A DNA stretch of 64,000 nt, from contig NC_134963.1 of assembly GCF_965638725.1 (NCBI RefSeq), positions 15,528,501 through 15,592,500 on the forward strand, written 5' to 3'. The DNA comes from Aptenodytes patagonicus (lineage: Eukaryota; Chordata; Aves; Sphenisciformes; Spheniscidae). The notes under the pieces are model-generated. The model searched no databases and was not told where the DNA came from. It saw nothing but the letters and a program-made list of their open reading frames with translations. The position numbers were made by a program, and so were the translations under genes. Of this stretch, positions 1 through 12,649 are shown in pieces; the first letter of the stretch is position 1; each line of letters begins with the position of its first letter.

Positions 1-3000
1 CTCTGTTAACGCTACGTCTCTTCTTCCCAGAGCCTGCTTTCCTCCGAGGATTTGCCCTCGGTCCGCAGGCTGTGTGTGTGCAGAGCAGCGACTCCCTCCT
101 ACGGGAGGATGAGTTTGGGGAAGCTTTTTTGCTCTTTCCTCGACTGTGGTTCTTGCCCACCCACAGGGTTTAGCGAGTTTTGAGTGGTAGCGCTAAGGGA
201 AGAAACGGCACGGATGCTGCGGTAGCAGCGCTCACGAAGGCGGGTGGCAAACCTGGTGGTAAAGCGCCTTTGGAAAAGGCTTTCGTTAAAAGTGACTCTC
301 AGGGCTTGCACAGCCCTGCCTGCGTGGCGGGCACGTACAGCTGACCGTGGAGCAATTTCTCAGCACCTCTGGAGCTCTGCAGCGGAAGCAGGAGGATGCT
401 TTAGATGCAGACTTCTCCGTGGCCGGTACCCAGAAGTGATCAGCACAGGTTTGTGCCGTTCCTGAACGGACCAGCCCTTTCAGGGCTGCCGGCAGCGCTG
501 TAAATCACTCCAGTTAGGGTGTTGTGCCGGCTGGCTGCTGCCAGCCGCTCTCGGGGGGGGGCTGCGGGTGTTCCCAAGACCAGCCGCTCTCGTCGTTAAG
601 TGTTTCCTTAGGAAGAGGGAGGAAGTGGCTAAAACGAAGGGTGACCCTGCAGGTCTGGGACACCTCGGGCGAGGCGTTGGATGTCTCTCTGGGGCAGGCT
701 GGCTGTGGTTGAAACCCGCTGTCCCATCCCGACTGGCTTGAGGAACCCTGTGGCAGGTGAAATTGGGGTGAAATCCACTCGTGGCCGCAGCACAAGGAGG
801 TGAAATGAAGCCCTGGCAATTTGTGAAAAGACTAATCCAGCAGCTGGGAGAGATTCAGTGCCTGGGAGGAGCCCCCATAATTAAACCAGATGTGCAGCAC
901 GTGCTGCGGTGTGACCTCTGGGTTTTGTTGCCTGCCTTTGAAGATGCCTGCTAAGTTTTTCATGTTCAATTACGTGGTTAACGTGCTAATCCTTTTTTCT
1001 GAGCTCTGTGGGCACAGCACAAGCACCTCATCTGGAAACCGATTTCCCTTCTCTGTAGCGCTCTCCGCCGGGGGCTGGCACTGCTGACTCCAGCTGGGCT
1101 CGGCTTCGGGAGGGTTTGCCGCTTAGGCTGTGGTAGAAGATGAAAAAAACCCACTTCTTCCTCGCATCCTCCGGTGTCGGAAGGCTCCCAGGACAGGCTG
1201 CTGCTCTAAAACACAATCGGGTCTTTCATTCCAGTTGCTTTCTTCTTGCACAGCCATGCTTATTTACTGTGATTTAAGCCCTTTGAAGTATTCAGGCAAG
1301 GAACAAATCTCCGTGCCTGTTCCCAGACAAGCGGCTTTGTCCTTGAGCAGCGCTCTGGTCCTTCGACGGGCAGGCTTGGCCTTTCCCTGCCGGGCTTTCG
1401 GGCGGCTCTCGGCGTTTCATCGGACGCAGCGTTCCTCTGGGGTTCGAGCTGGCTCCTGGGGGCCAGCGCTCTTGGTGCCCGGGGGAATTGGTGCGGACGT
1501 CAGCGGTGGGGTGAGCTGTTGCTGACGGCGCTCTTGCCGGCTCCTCTCCTGGCTGATACTGGTTGTGGTGCAGCGTTGCCCTCAACTCGGGCAATGCAGG
1601 ATTTTTTCCTATCGTTGAGGCACTGGGGGTTTGGATAAGCTACTTCAAATCTGCTTATTTATCACCAGTAGGCTGGCCTGGGCTTCCTCCATCATTGGGC
1701 CACGAACGGTCACGTCCTGCCACGTGTCCTACGGACGCGGCATCATCTCCTTTGGGTTTAGGCAACGAGCAGCTCCTGGCTGCCAAGCGCGGAGGGGCGA
1801 GCGAGGCAGAGCAAAGTGGACTTCTGCGGGCTTGTCTTCACTCCTCTCACCTTCAAGACATGCTGTGGTCTGTCCTCTACAGCAGTGTAAGGACACTGGT
1901 GAGTTAGCGATAGGCACTGCCATCCAAGTCTCTCGCGATGCTGATACGAGGCTGCTGTGCCACCGGCAAATGTCATGAGGCTACTTAATCAGCTGGACAG
2001 GCTGCAGGTTTTCGGGAGGCTGCGTTGGGGCAGACAGCTTCTCTGCCCATTTTCCAGCTGCGCCCCGCTAGCATCTTGCTAGGGATCACTGAAACGTGTC
2101 CCTCGGGGACTTCAACAAATCTTTTGGGGTCTCTTTGTCATCTCCTGGGGACCCCCTTCCTCACCTCTCCCCTTCTGGGGCCTGCAGACTCCCCTCCATG
2201 AAACGGGTCCGCTTTGCTCCAGTTGTTTGCCGGGGAGACGGAGAACAACGGCCATTTCGGGGAAGGAGGATGTTATTGTGCCCCTGGAGCTTCATCCCGC
2301 AGAGGGAGGGGACCAGCAAAAGACATATTTCTGCCCTGGGAAGGGCAGGAGGGAGCCTGGGTGGCACAGAAGCAGGCTGAGCTGCACGCAGGTGGGTCCA
2401 TCCTTTCCTGAGGGTCCTTTGACAGCCCGGACACGGATGAGGTGCTCTTTAGTCTCATGCAGAACTGCAGCATTGCGTTGGCATCGCTGTATAATCCCCT
2501 CCCGTCAGGAGAGGGGAAGCCTGCATGCTGCAGAGCGGGCACGCGACCAGCGAGGGACTTCCCAGGAGGAGCAGCACCGGCGTTTCCCATCCCCTCGGGA
2601 GCTGCAAGGATAGAGAGAAAGGAAGAGTGAGGATGCTGGCTTCTCACCCTGCCTGGCACCTGGCTGGGATGCAGGCGAGAGCCGGGAGGTACCCGGTGAG
2701 CAGAGCAGCTCTGGACACCTACAGGCACACGTTTTCCGAGTGCAGGAGGAGACGGAGGCGCATCCCACATGGGTCTTGCCTGTGTGTGCAAGGCCGTGTC
2801 CCTGCTAGCTTCATTTTCTTTCTGCCCTGCTTCTCCTCGGAGCTGGGAAGTGAAACTCCCTGGCAGCTAAACTGGGACACGGCAGCCTCCTTTCCTTGTT
2901 TACAAGGAGCGAGAGGAAACTAGGAAACGTCAGGCCTATCAGCTATTTTTGTGGCAGCCTTTGAAAAGCATTTCCTTCAAATGGAGCATCATCTTCTCTC

Positions 3001-5784
3001 TATTAAAGGCGCTCATCAAAGCGTTGGAGGCCGGGGGAAAGTTGTGCTTAGGAGAGAATAAACAGCAGCGTGGGAGTAAGAGAAACGGCGAGGGGTGGGG
3101 AGGGAAAAACAAGAAGGTTTTGGTTTCAAAAGTAAATGTGGGAATTGAAAGGTCCACCTGGCCAGGGGGGACTGGGGAATGGGCAGGGATGGAGAAGGAC
3201 GTGGAGGGGATCAAAGAGGATTTACTGTATGCAGCGCCGGGTGATGGTTTAGCGGGGACGGTAGATCTCCCTCCCAGCAGCAGGAAGACGTCCCCGGCGT
3301 TGCATGGGGTGAGGCAACGCCGCTGGGGGTGGCACGGGTCACCCTCTCCTCCAGCCTGGCTGGGCTGCAGGATGAACAAGAAAACGGCAAGGAAGTGAGA
3401 AATTTTAAACCTCTCCCCGTTCCTCGGGACCCGGGGGGGTGGGAGAAGGTTGATGTGATTTGCAGCCCCCTTCTCCTGCCCGGTGCGTGGGGAGGGCACC
3501 GGCTCCGGTGGGCTCGCTGGGAGCCCAGGCGGCTTCTCTCTATTCGGTTTGCCCTGCCAGCAGAAGTTATGCGCCTGCCGTTATTGGGTTAGCTGCTCTA
3601 AAACGTGTTTGGCTGTGAGGGACTTACTGGGTTGCTTTTGTTCGTTTGTTTTTCTTAAATGAAATCAGTCCAGCAGCCCTGGGTAAAAGCAGGGCTCAGA
3701 GGAACCCCAGCACAGGAATGCAGGGAGTGGGACTCTTCCCTTTCTCCTATCTTGATTCATTTGAGCTCTGGCCGCTTAATTGCGCTCCCTCTCCCTCCCT
3801 CTCTCTCAATTTTCTTCGATGGCTCTGGTAGCGCATTGTGGAGCCCACCCTCCCTCCTGCAGGAAGGAGATTATCATAATACTGCTTGTAAATCTATTCC
3901 CCCCCCCCCTCCACACTGACGAGAATGTAACTCGCTCTTAATCACTCTGCCTCGCCTGCACAGTGTTACGGTACGGATATATACATTTATCTCTCCTTGC
4001 CTGGCCGGGCAAAGGGGAGGCAGACGGTGCAAAAGAGTTTGCGGAGGTGCTGGAGGCCACCTTAGGGCTTTTCCCCAGCAGACATTGGAGAGGCCGGAGC
4101 AGGGCTGTGCTCTCCTCCCCGGCTGCTCTCCTCGCTTTCATGTCCCCAGTGCAGAAAAGAGCGAAACCGGTTGCTCCCTGCGTGAGGAAACGGGATTTCC
4201 CTGCAAAGAGCTGCCTGGGGCTCGCGCTGTTTGCGCCCGAAAGGAGATGGGAGGCGAGCTCGGCTGCAGGGCTCCCCGCGCCCACCGGCTTACGCAGCAC
4301 CTCCGCGTACCCCCGCCGCCCTGGGTGGGATGAGTCAGGCTGCCGTGGGGCTCGCCGTCCCGAGGAGCTTCCCTCGGCTCTGCCCGTCTTCCTCCAGCGG
4401 ATCCCTCGGGTTTTGTCACGCCGCAGCCGTGCCACGCTCGCTGTCGAGACCACGACACCAGCCGGGTGGCAGAGCTCTCCCGCCACACCTCACCTGAGCG
4501 CTGCCTGCGGTGGGAGCGAGGACAGCCCTGCCTGCAATTAATTGCTCAACAGCAAGAAAAACAAGAATAAAAGAAAGAAAAAGGGAAGGGCGGGGGGGAG
4601 GGAAGGGAGTTTTCCCTCCAGGCGCAGCGGAGCATCGGTGGTGGAGAGTCAGCGTGCAGTCAAGAGCAACCCTAATTTCCTCTCTGTTTATTCATGTGCC
4701 TGACTAATCGGATGTGAGAAGGCAGCTGCCTGAGAGCTGCCGGGCAGCCCTGGTTCCCGGTGCGGGAGGTCCCAGCGGTGGCTGCCGGAGGTGCCTTCGC
4801 TCCAGGGGTGCTGGAGGCAGAGCAGCCTGACGTTGCTGGCCCCTTCCTCTGCCCAAGCCACTGCCGAGGTCTTAGCCGTAACCCAGCTCCTGCTCATGAG
4901 AAGTACGCCAACTGTGCCCGTATCCCGCTCGTGTGATGCTTTTCTAACGCGCTCCAGGTTACCGGGGAGAAAGACGGCCGGAGGCTCCTCTTCGGGGATC
5001 CTAAATGGGAAGAAACCCTCCTGCCCAGATGCCAGCACTGCACGAGCCTCCTGGCTTTCTCAGGAGCAGCCGGAGCGTAACGTGGGGGTGATGAGAGACG
5101 GGGGGGTGCCTCTGCACGGCGGGAGCGAGGGCGGCAGCGCGGGTGCCTGCTCTGTTGCCGTTGAAATCCCTGTGGTCTTTGCCTTTCAGATGGCAAAATC
5201 TGGCCACTGCTGAGTGCCACCGAGCCACAGGGCATGGCCCTCTTGGGAAACCAGCGCTCACGCCTCTCTGCAGGACCCCATCTCACCAAGACCCATCTTT
5301 GCTCCCGCTCCCCGTATGCCTGCAGCTGGGCTGCTCTTCCTGTGCCTCGGTTTCCCTGGATAGGTAAAAAAAGCAACATCGAGCATCTCAGGGAGCCTTT
5401 GAAGGTCACGGATGAAAGCCCCTGGTGAAAGAGCGGGGCTGCGTCTCTTCTTTCTGCATGCGCCTGTGCTGGATGCCCTCGGAGCTCTGCCTCCGCGTGC
5501 TTCCCCAGACGCTGCAGCAGCGTTTGCTCAGGAAGGCACAGCTTTGGGCGCAGAGGCTGCTGCCCGAGCGGTGCTTTGAGGTACCCCAGGACAGCGAAAG
5601 GGCGTGGGGGATTAATGGAGAGCTGCCTGTAGCTGGAGGCAGAGAGCAGACTCGAAATAGTCGAATCTCCCTTATAAGCCTGGGAGAAACATCCTCCCTG
5701 TCTGCCTCGTCGGTGGTTGTAGCTGGCTCCTCTCTTTTCTCCATCGGAGCACTTGAGTTTGCTGAGGGGGACCTGGGGGGCATC
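1..5784 (+). other. NF2 last intron (5' part in window), no exon seen
   Basis: This stretch lies upstream of the terminal NF2 exon and is read as part of the large intron before it. I looked for the preceding NF2 coding exon, whose expected end is the peptide KHNTIKK followed by a splice donor, and for the alternative exon that ends isoform 2 (PQAQGRRPICI). I found neither. The sequence is moderately GC-rich, with short C, G and purine runs and no long conserved reading frame. The open frames here lack codon structure or recognisable domains. Confidence 0.6.
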
Positions 5785-6222
5785 TCATAGAATCATAGAA
5801 TCATTGAGGTTGGAAAAGACCTCTAAGATCATCGAGTCCAACCGTCGACCCAACACCACCATGCCCACTAAACCACGTCCCTAAGTGCCACATCTACACG
5901 TCTTTTAAATACCTCCAGGGATGGGGACGCAACCACTTCCCTGGGCAGCCTCTTCCAATGTTTCACCACTCTTTCAGTAAAGAAATTTTTCCTTATATCC
6001 AGTCTAAACCTCCCCTAGCGCAACTTGAGGCCGTTTCCTCTCGTCCCATTGCTTGTTACTTGGGAGAAGGGACCGACCCCACCTCGCTACAACCTCCTTT
6101 CAGGTGGTTGTAGAGAGCGATGAGGTCTCCCCTCAGCCTCCTTTTCTCCAGGCTAAACAACCCCAGTTCCCTCAGCCGCTCCTCAGAAGACTTGTTCTCC
6201 AGACCCCCCACCAGCCTCGTTG
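5785..6222 (-). mobile_element. CR1 LINE 3' fragment (5'-truncated, avian)
   Basis: The left edge carries the reverse complement of the CR1 3' terminus: ATAGAATCATAGAATCATT, followed by the typical GAGGTTGGAAAAGACC sequence. The element's 3' end is therefore at the low coordinate and it lies on the minus strand. Similarity to the usual avian CR1 3' region continues through the CCTCTCGTCCCATTGCTTG and CTCCCCTCAGCCTCC segments and stops near 6222. It keeps good similarity to the consensus I remember and is probably a fairly recent avian or neoavian insertion of CR1-J/Y type. It inserted in the NF2 intron. Confidence 0.93.
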
Positions 6223-8369
6223 CCCTTCTCAATCTCCCGTTGCTGCGCTTTAATGGAGCGGCACTGCGAGCTGCCGCAGGCCGGGGAGGGGGTGGGATGC
6301 TTTGATTCACCATCCAGCCTGCGGAAGAGAGGACTTCAGCGGCAGGGTGTTAGGAGGTAGATAGCTGGCAGGTAAACGTTCCTCCTTGGGGCTGTCTGGC
6401 CTCTCGGAGGTCTCCCCAGGTGAAACGGGAAAGCGAAGCTGCCCCATCTCGGGCTGTGGTGGGTGGACGGGCTCCGGTGTGAGCCCTGGCGCTCGTGCAA
6501 ACGCCTGGGACCGCTCAGCCTCACCCACCCCTCTCCAGCCCCGTGACGCCCCTTCGCCCACCGCCCTTCTCGGCCGGGGGGACCGCAGTCCCCGTCCTTG
6601 CACCGGGTCCTTGCAGCGGGAGGCAACAGCCCTGCTCAAAGGGAAGGACCATGCTGCACGCCGTGATGTCCGCTCGGGTTTTGTATGCCAAATTCTCTGG
6701 CCTGTGACCCAGCCAGGTGTCTGCTTGGGATCACAGGCGCGATTTCTGCCGGAAAAGCCGAAACGAAGCCTACGCTGGGGCCATCAGTGGGGCTGGCAGC
6801 AGGCTGGGGCTGCCCACTCTTTTTTTTTTTTTCTTTTTTCCCCCTTCTCCAGCCTTGAAAGAGAGGCAAAGAGCTGCCCGTAGCACACAGAGCCCCTGTC
6901 CCATCTCATCCACCCTCCATCCAGCTCTGGAGGGGATGCAAGGGGATGCGGAGGAGGAGGAGGAGGAGGAGGAGAGCCAGCCCTGGCCCAGGAGATGCCG
7001 CCAGCAAAGGGTATTAAGCCCCTGCAGAAATTTCCTCTGCAATACAGATTTTTTCAGAACGGCATTAGAGCTCTGAAGGAATTACCGAGGAAAGGCTGTG
7101 AGGGGGAAGCGGGGAGGGGGAAGCGCTTGGCAGCTCCATCGCGGCGCTTAACTCACTGTAACGTGATCCTAGGATTCCTGTTTCAGCAAAACCGGCGTTC
7201 CCGGCGGAAAGCACGGCTGCTTAATCCAGCCGAAATGAAGCCTTCGCAATTAGCCGGCTGGTTTGGCAAACTCTTGCGGTGATTCAGCAGCTGGTTGGAA
7301 GGCGGCGCCTCTCCCACCATGCTCCTTTGGGTGGTTATCTGTAAATACTGCGATTTCTTCCCCGCCGCTGAGGATGTCTCTTTCCATCTCTCGTTCGGCC
7401 CGTTAGAAAACGGGCCCGCGGTTCCTCCGTGGGGTATTATTTTTCGGACAGCCTCGCTAGCGCTGCAAAAAGCTTTTCTGGGCCGGGTTTCCAAGTCCTG
7501 CAGAGCCTTGGCTCCAAGGACACAGCCCTGCAAGCGAGGGCTCTCCAGCTCCGTCCTCCTGCGGGATGGAGGGAGCAGGTCTGGGGCGAGGTCCCGGGGC
7601 AGGGGGAAGGCGTCAGCCCCGGGTAGGTGCTGGGACGGCGGTGGCCAGACGCGCTGTGGCTGCTCGCCCCGCACCAGGCACGCATGCTCATCCCGTCAGG
7701 GGTGGTGGGCTGGGGTTGGACGTGAGCACGGGACAGAGGATGGTCCCTAACTGGTGACGGAGGTTACGTGTACCCGCCTGGCCCGGAGGCTTTGGGGAAG
7801 CTGTGGGTTTTAGAGACGAGCGCGGTTCTCCCTCTGTCCTCGGGTGATAGAGATCGTTTCTCCTCCAGCTTTGCGAGAGCCCCGTTGTGTTTCCCCCACC
7901 GTCAGGGCAAGGAAAGGAAGGAGCACGCTGGACCCCGAGGGCACAGTCCCGTGCCCAGGATCGGCACCTTCCGTCCGGGCTCCTGAAAGCTGCAGCCACT
8001 CTTAATTGCGTTGATTGAATCTGTGGCCCCTCAAAGCAGCCTTTGCCCAGGGGGAAGGCGGTGTCGGCAGCAGAGAGCGGTGGCCTTCCCCCAGCCCAGC
8101 CTGCCTCCCCTTGCCCTGCGCTTTGCCTTCGGGCTGTGCTTGTTGCGGCTGGGGGCTCGGCTGCTGAGGGCGTGCACGACATCCCTGCTTCTGCCTTCCC
8201 TGGTATTTTCGGAGGGGCGAGGGCTGGGCCAGGAGGGGATTAAGGCAGCAGCTCCCTCCTTAGCTCAGCCCGGTGTCCTCCCGGGGGTTGAAGCTGGGAC
8301 TGGGTGCCTTGCGGGAAGGAGGGGGTCAGCCCCGTCCCCCTTCAGCCGCCCCCCTCTGCTCTCTTGCAG
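6223..8369 (+). other. NF2 last intron, 3' portion
   Basis: No exon or RNA gene is visible between the CR1 copy and the terminal NF2 exon. The stretch contains a T-run with C-rich flank near 6822-6845, a GAG/GGA triplet run near 6949-6974 and ordinary GC-rich sequence. It ends in a good polypyrimidine tract and acceptor (CCCCTCTGCTCTCTTGCAG) at 8369. Confidence 0.6.
6949..6974. repeat. (GGA)n microsatellite
   Basis: A pure GGA/GAG triplet run of about eight units in the NF2 intron, a few bases after a GGGGATGC repeat. It is purine-only on the plus strand. Confidence 0.8.
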
Positions 8370-8420
8370 CTCACCCTACAGAGCACCAAGTCCCGCGTGG
8401 CCTTCTTCGAGGAGCTCTAG
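8370..8420 (+). CDS. NF2: NF2 (merlin) terminal coding exon, isoform 1 C-terminus
   Basis: The exon reads LTLQSTKSRVAFFEEL followed by TAG, identical to the C-terminus I know for merlin isoform 1. It begins in phase 0 directly after a strong acceptor (CTCTTGCAG). Merlin is a FERM-domain tumour suppressor acting at the cell cortex and upstream of the Hippo pathway. This 16-residue tail is the part of isoform 1 that takes part in the head-to-tail interaction with the FERM domain. The rest of the gene lies to the left of the window. Its position just 5' of CABP7 matches the human order. Confidence 0.95.
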   Translation, partial: LTLQSTKSRVAFFEEL

Positions 8421-9822
8421 GAAGCGACCAGCCGCTCCGCACCGCTGCTGCCTGCCGGCCGGCTCCCCCGCCAGCCGGAGCCTCTCCCCCAGGACCGGCA
8501 TGCCCCAAACCGGGGCCGGGGAGCCGGGCATCGCCCCCCCGGTCCCCGCCGGGTGCTGCCAGCCTCTGCACACCGACGGACTCGGGGCCCGGCTGCTCAC
8601 GGACTGTGTGATGTTTTCTAGATTAGCGTCCATTCATCCTCCTCCCTGCCCCTCTTTTTTCCTTTTTTTCCCCAGCCTTTTTCTCACTTTTCTAGCGTAG
8701 TTTTTTGGCTCGGCCCTCCGGGCTTTCCCCCGGTGCTGGGGTCGGGGCTGCGGCCGTGCCCCCCAGCCTGGCAGCCAGCGGAGGAGCGTGCCGAAGGGTC
8801 TCCCCTGGCAGGGATGCCGTCCCTCCGGGCTGCCTTCTCCTGCCGGCAGCGGCGTGCCGGCCCCGGAGCCCCACGCCGGCGGTGCCGGGAGCTCCATTAG
8901 GAACACAGAGCATGTTCTAGTAGAGTGCTGTAAATCAGGGGCCGTCGCGCCGGCGCTCCCAGGGCCCGGCAGAGGTGGGAGGCAGGCGGGCAGGGAGCAG
9001 GATTGCAGCGGCTGCAGGGACCTCGGTCTGGGGGGATTCGGGCTGCTGCTTCTCTGGGGGGAGGAGGCAGGGGCAGGAGGTGGGGAGGAAGGTCTCCTCC
9101 TTCTCCTCCTCCTCCTCCTCTCTGCAAGGGATGAGGAGCAGGAGAACAGCTAGTGCCAACCAAATGAAACCTTTTTTTTTTTTTTTTTTTTCCCCCCTGC
9201 AAACTGTGACAACCCTGGGCACCTTGAGGCCAGGAGGTCTCGGGGGGCTCGGCGCCGGCCCCAGCTTTCGCTGGGTACCCAGCTCCAGCACCCCCTAACG
9301 CGGCCTGGCCTCCCCCCCCCAGCTCCCCCGGGCTGAGCCAGGGGCTGCCTGTGTCCTGGCAGGCGAGCGCCGGGGCTGCCTGCTCCTGCCTGCCCTTGAG
9401 CGGGTGCCTTTGCTCGCAGCTCCGACGCCCCGGCAGCACCCGCGGGGCGAACGGGGATGCCCAGACATTTCCCTTCTGCCTCCGTCCCAAATCCTGCCCC
9501 CGCTGAGGGGGAAACCTCCCTTCCAGCTGAGATTTACCCTTTAACAGAGCCGGTGCTGCCCCGGGCATCCCCTCGGGACCCCCAGTTCCTCCCTCCCACA
9601 ACCTCACCTGACCTACAGCCGCACCGGAGTCAGCCGGAGGGTCAGCCCGGGGCTTGGCGTGTAGTAGATCGCGTCCTGAACCCTTTTTATTTAAAACCGC
9701 GCCGCCTTGGATCGACTCCCCGCACGTGGCTGCGATTTGGACGGCTGTGGCCTGGCACAGCCGCTTTCCCATTCCCCTGGCCTGTTGTACTCGGAAGAAA
9801 TAACGGTTTTCTCCTTTGTTTT

Positions 9823-9828
9823 AATAAA
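9823..9828 (+). terminator. NF2: Candidate poly(A) signal, NF2 (proximal)
   Basis: Canonical AATAAA about 1.4 kb after the NF2 stop codon, preceded by a T-rich stretch. It may be an alternative proximal site. Confidence 0.4.
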
Positions 9829-10188
9829 AATTCGAAGCACTGGGAGGGGGAGCTGGGACTCGTTTCGTCTTTTTTCTTCGGGAAAAACCTCGCGAAGCCC
9901 TTGGCTGGTGCCATTAATGGCAGGGGGAAGTTTTAATGGGGAAACACGGCCCCGGGATCCCTCCGGCAGGTCCCCGCAGGGCCGGGATGCTCCCGCGGGG
10001 CTGGGGTGGCTTCCCCCTCCCCATCGCTCCGGGGGGTCCCGCTGTCCCCAGTCCCTCGGGGCTCCATCCCCGTTTGCAGCAGGGTGCCCTTTTCCCTCCC
10101 GGGGTTTGGGGTGCTCTGGGGTGGGGGGGGGCCCGTGTTTGCCATCCCTGGGGCTCTGCCCGCCGCCGCCTGATCTCGGCCTGCCGGG

Positions 10189-10198
10189 AATAAATAAA
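10189..10198 (+). terminator. NF2: Candidate poly(A) signal, NF2 (distal, doubled)
   Basis: Two overlapping AATAAA hexamers (AATAAATAAA) lie about 1.77 kb after the NF2 stop. A T-run follows 22 bases later. This is the strongest poly(A) candidate before the intergenic repeat field. Confidence 0.5.
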
Positions 10199-10215
10199 CG
10201 CTACGCTGCATTGAC

Positions 10216-10943
10216 CTCAATTTTTTTTTAAATTAATTACAGATAAAGATCCCTCTGGTGACGCGGGGACCCAGCTGAGCTGTCGGCCCCGAGCTGGGGC
10301 TGTCGGTGGGGCTTCACCAAACCACCGCCTGCGCCGAACACCCCGAGGCTGGGCAAGACCCGACCCCGGGGGGGGGGGGGGGCCGTTCCCGTCCCCCCCC
10401 CAAGCCCCGCCGCGCCTCGATGCGCTCGGCGATGGATGCGCTTGTTTACCTGCTCACCGGCAGCAGAACCCCGGGAGATTAAGCGGAGCTCCTGGCGAGG
10501 GCTCTGGTCCCCTCCGAGAAGCGGGGGGTGGGCTGGGGGGGGTGGGGGTGGGTATTTTTTCCCCTTTTTTGTTGTTTCAAGCAGGGCTGCTGGCGGCAGG
10601 CTGGGGGGGGGGGGCGCGTTTTTTGGCAAAGGGATGCTGATGGGGAAACGGGGGAGATTTCGGGGCTGCCGGGAGGCAGTGGGCGAGGGAAGCGGAGGGT
10701 GACCTGATTTCCCGCGCGTGGGGCGGGAGCCGCCGGTGTCAATAACGCAGCTGGTGCCTGCGCTGCCTGCGGGGGGCTGGGCAGAGCCCCCCGGCCCGGG
10801 GGATTCGGCCCCAAAACGAAGCCGAAAAGGCTTTTCCCAGCCCAGGCCGCGGCCGGTGCTGGGTCCAAGAGGGGAGGTCTCCTTCTGCCCTCCCACGCAG
10901 GGGACCCCCTGCTCGCTTGCGGGGGCCACGCGGAGCGGGAGCC
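10216..10943. other. NF2-CABP7 intergenic, GC-rich with G/C runs
   Basis: No gene is seen. The stretch contains an AT-rich patch (TTTTTAAATTAATTACAG near 10221-10242), then dense G runs (a 13-G run around 10370-10382, others near 10520-10560 and 10603-10620). The G runs have quadruplex potential. Open frames here are compositional. Confidence 0.6.
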
Positions 10944-11830
10944 CTGCACGCTGACAGCGCCGCGCGCTTGCAGCGCTGCACACTCGCAGCACCACGCGCC
11001 CGCAGCATTGCACACTCACAGCGTTGCACGCTTGCAGCCTTGTGTGCGTACAGGTTGCACACTTGCAGCCTTGCACACTCACAGCATTGCATACTCACAG
11101 CATCGCATGCCTGCAGCCCCACATGCTCACAGCATTGCACACTTGCAGCATTGCACGCTCACAGCACCATGCACCCACAGCATTGCACACTCACAGCAGT
11201 GCACACGTGCAGCCTTGCGTGCGTACAGGTTGCACACTTGCAGCCTTGCACACTTGCAGCCTTGCACACTCACAGCATTGCATACTCACAGCATCGCATG
11301 CCTGCAGCCCCACATGCTCACAGCATTGCACCCTTGCAGCGCTGCACACTTGCAGCACCACGCGCCCGCAGCGTTGCATGCTCACGGCATTGCACGCTTG
11401 CAGCCTTGTGTACAGAGTTGCACCCTTGCAGCGCTGCACACTCGCAGCACCACACACCCGCGGCATTGCACACTCACGGCGTTGCACGCTTGCAGCCTTG
11501 TGTACAGGGTTGCACGCTTGCAGCCTTGTGCGCGTACACAGGATTGCACACTTGCAGCCTTGCACACTCACAGCATTGCATACTCGCAGCATTGCACGCC
11601 TGCAGCCCCACATGCTCACAGCATTGCACCCTTGCAGCGCTGCACACTTGCAGCACCACGCGCCCGCAGCGTTGCATGCTCACAGCGTTGCACGCTTGCA
11701 GCCTTGCACACTTGCAGCCTCCCGTGCTCCCAGCTTTGCCTGCTCAGGGCCTCGCACGCTCACAGCCTCCCACTCGCAGCATTGCGCACGTGCAGCCGCA
11801 CGCGCTGGCAGCGTTGCAGACGCGCAGCCC
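10944..11830. repeat. 16-bp TGCAGC minisatellite with higher-order structure
   Basis: About 55 tandem copies of a degenerate 16-bp unit of the form CTTGCAGCNTTGCACA (variants CTCACAGCATTGCATA, CCTGCAGCCCCACATG). The same ordered blocks recur several times. For example the GCCTGCAGCCCCACATG block followed by CTCACAGCATTGCA returns near 11109, 11301 and 11601, so longer segments were duplicated after the basic array formed. Because 16 is not a multiple of three, three units (48 bp) give a 16-residue period. All three plus frames, and minus frames too, stay open for hundreds of codons with the same repeated Cys/His/Ala/Leu peptide. I regard these frames as non-coding. Confidence 0.95.
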
Positions 11831-12649
11831 CCGCGCTGCGGCGGGCAGCCCTGTGCCAGCTGCCTGCCCGCCCTCCCGCGCCGCAGGCTGGGCCATTCCC
11901 CCACTTTCAAAGGAAATTTCATTCTGATTTTTTTCCTTTTTAGCAAAATTAAACTCATCAGAGCCGAGGCGGCGGCGGGGGCGGGTGTGGGTTGGCTTGC
12001 GATGACGTTGCCCAAAGGAAAAAACCCCATCAAACAGCGTTTTCCGCGTACCTCTCCCAGCGCCTTCCTCCCGCCACGGATTCCTTGGGAAGGAAATTGG
12101 GGGTTTTTTGCCAACCCAAGGCAGCAGCTGAGCATTCCGGCAGCGGTTCTCCGTGCGCTTTAACAGTGGGGGTGGCTTTGGCGCTGGCTCGGGGACCATT
12201 TCTTGCTCGCATGAGCCTCCCTGTCCCCAAACCCTGACTTGCAGCAGGGAGCCGAGGCCAGAGTGGGGGCGGATGGGGAAACTGAGGCAGGGATGGCACC
12301 GGCGAGGCTGTCTAGCTCCAGGGGCTGCTGATTGGTATGCCGGCCTCCCCCCACGGTGCCGGAGGCCAGGCAGCGCCTGAGGCCTCCCCCCCCCTCCATA
12401 ACTCATGGGCTGCCGCCCCCGCACCTGCTCCGCTCCCCCAGCTTCCCCCCCGCCCTGCACCCTGGGGTGCTGCCCCGGCGCTGGGTGCCTGGGGGGGTGG
12501 GGGGGAGGAGCGGGGTGCGGGGATCAGCGGCGGGAGAGGGGGATGCTGGCTCACCCCCGGGCAGGGCTGGGGCCGGCTGCAGGGACCTGGGGTGCTCCCG
12601 CACGTGTGGGCTCGCAGGGCAGCGCCTGCGTGCCCGAGGGAAGGGCCCT
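11831..12649. other. Intergenic, no gene seen
   Basis: GC-rich unique sequence between two tandem arrays. It includes an AT-richer patch (about 11900-11965), a GGGGAAACTGAGGCAGG motif near 12276-12292 that recurs elsewhere in the window, and C/G runs near 12385-12510. No exon-like frame with splice sites was recognised. Confidence 0.55.

Larger units (their letters stand above)
8421..10215 (+). other. NF2: NF2 probable 3' UTR
   Basis: The sequence after the NF2 stop has no coding signature. It holds two candidate poly(A) regions: AATAAA at 9823-9828 and a double overlapping AATAAATAAA at 10189-10198. The second is followed by T-rich sequence (10220-10229) that would suit cleavage near 10.21-10.22 kb. 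A CTC triplet run near 9097-9121 and a long T-run near 9172-9192 lie inside. The UTR limits are inferred from these signals only. Confidence 0.55.

Noticed and set aside
10917-12163. Three overlapping plus-strand frames of 311-379 codons
   Set aside because: They are the 16-bp minisatellite read in all three frames, with identical repeated peptides and no splice or domain evidence.
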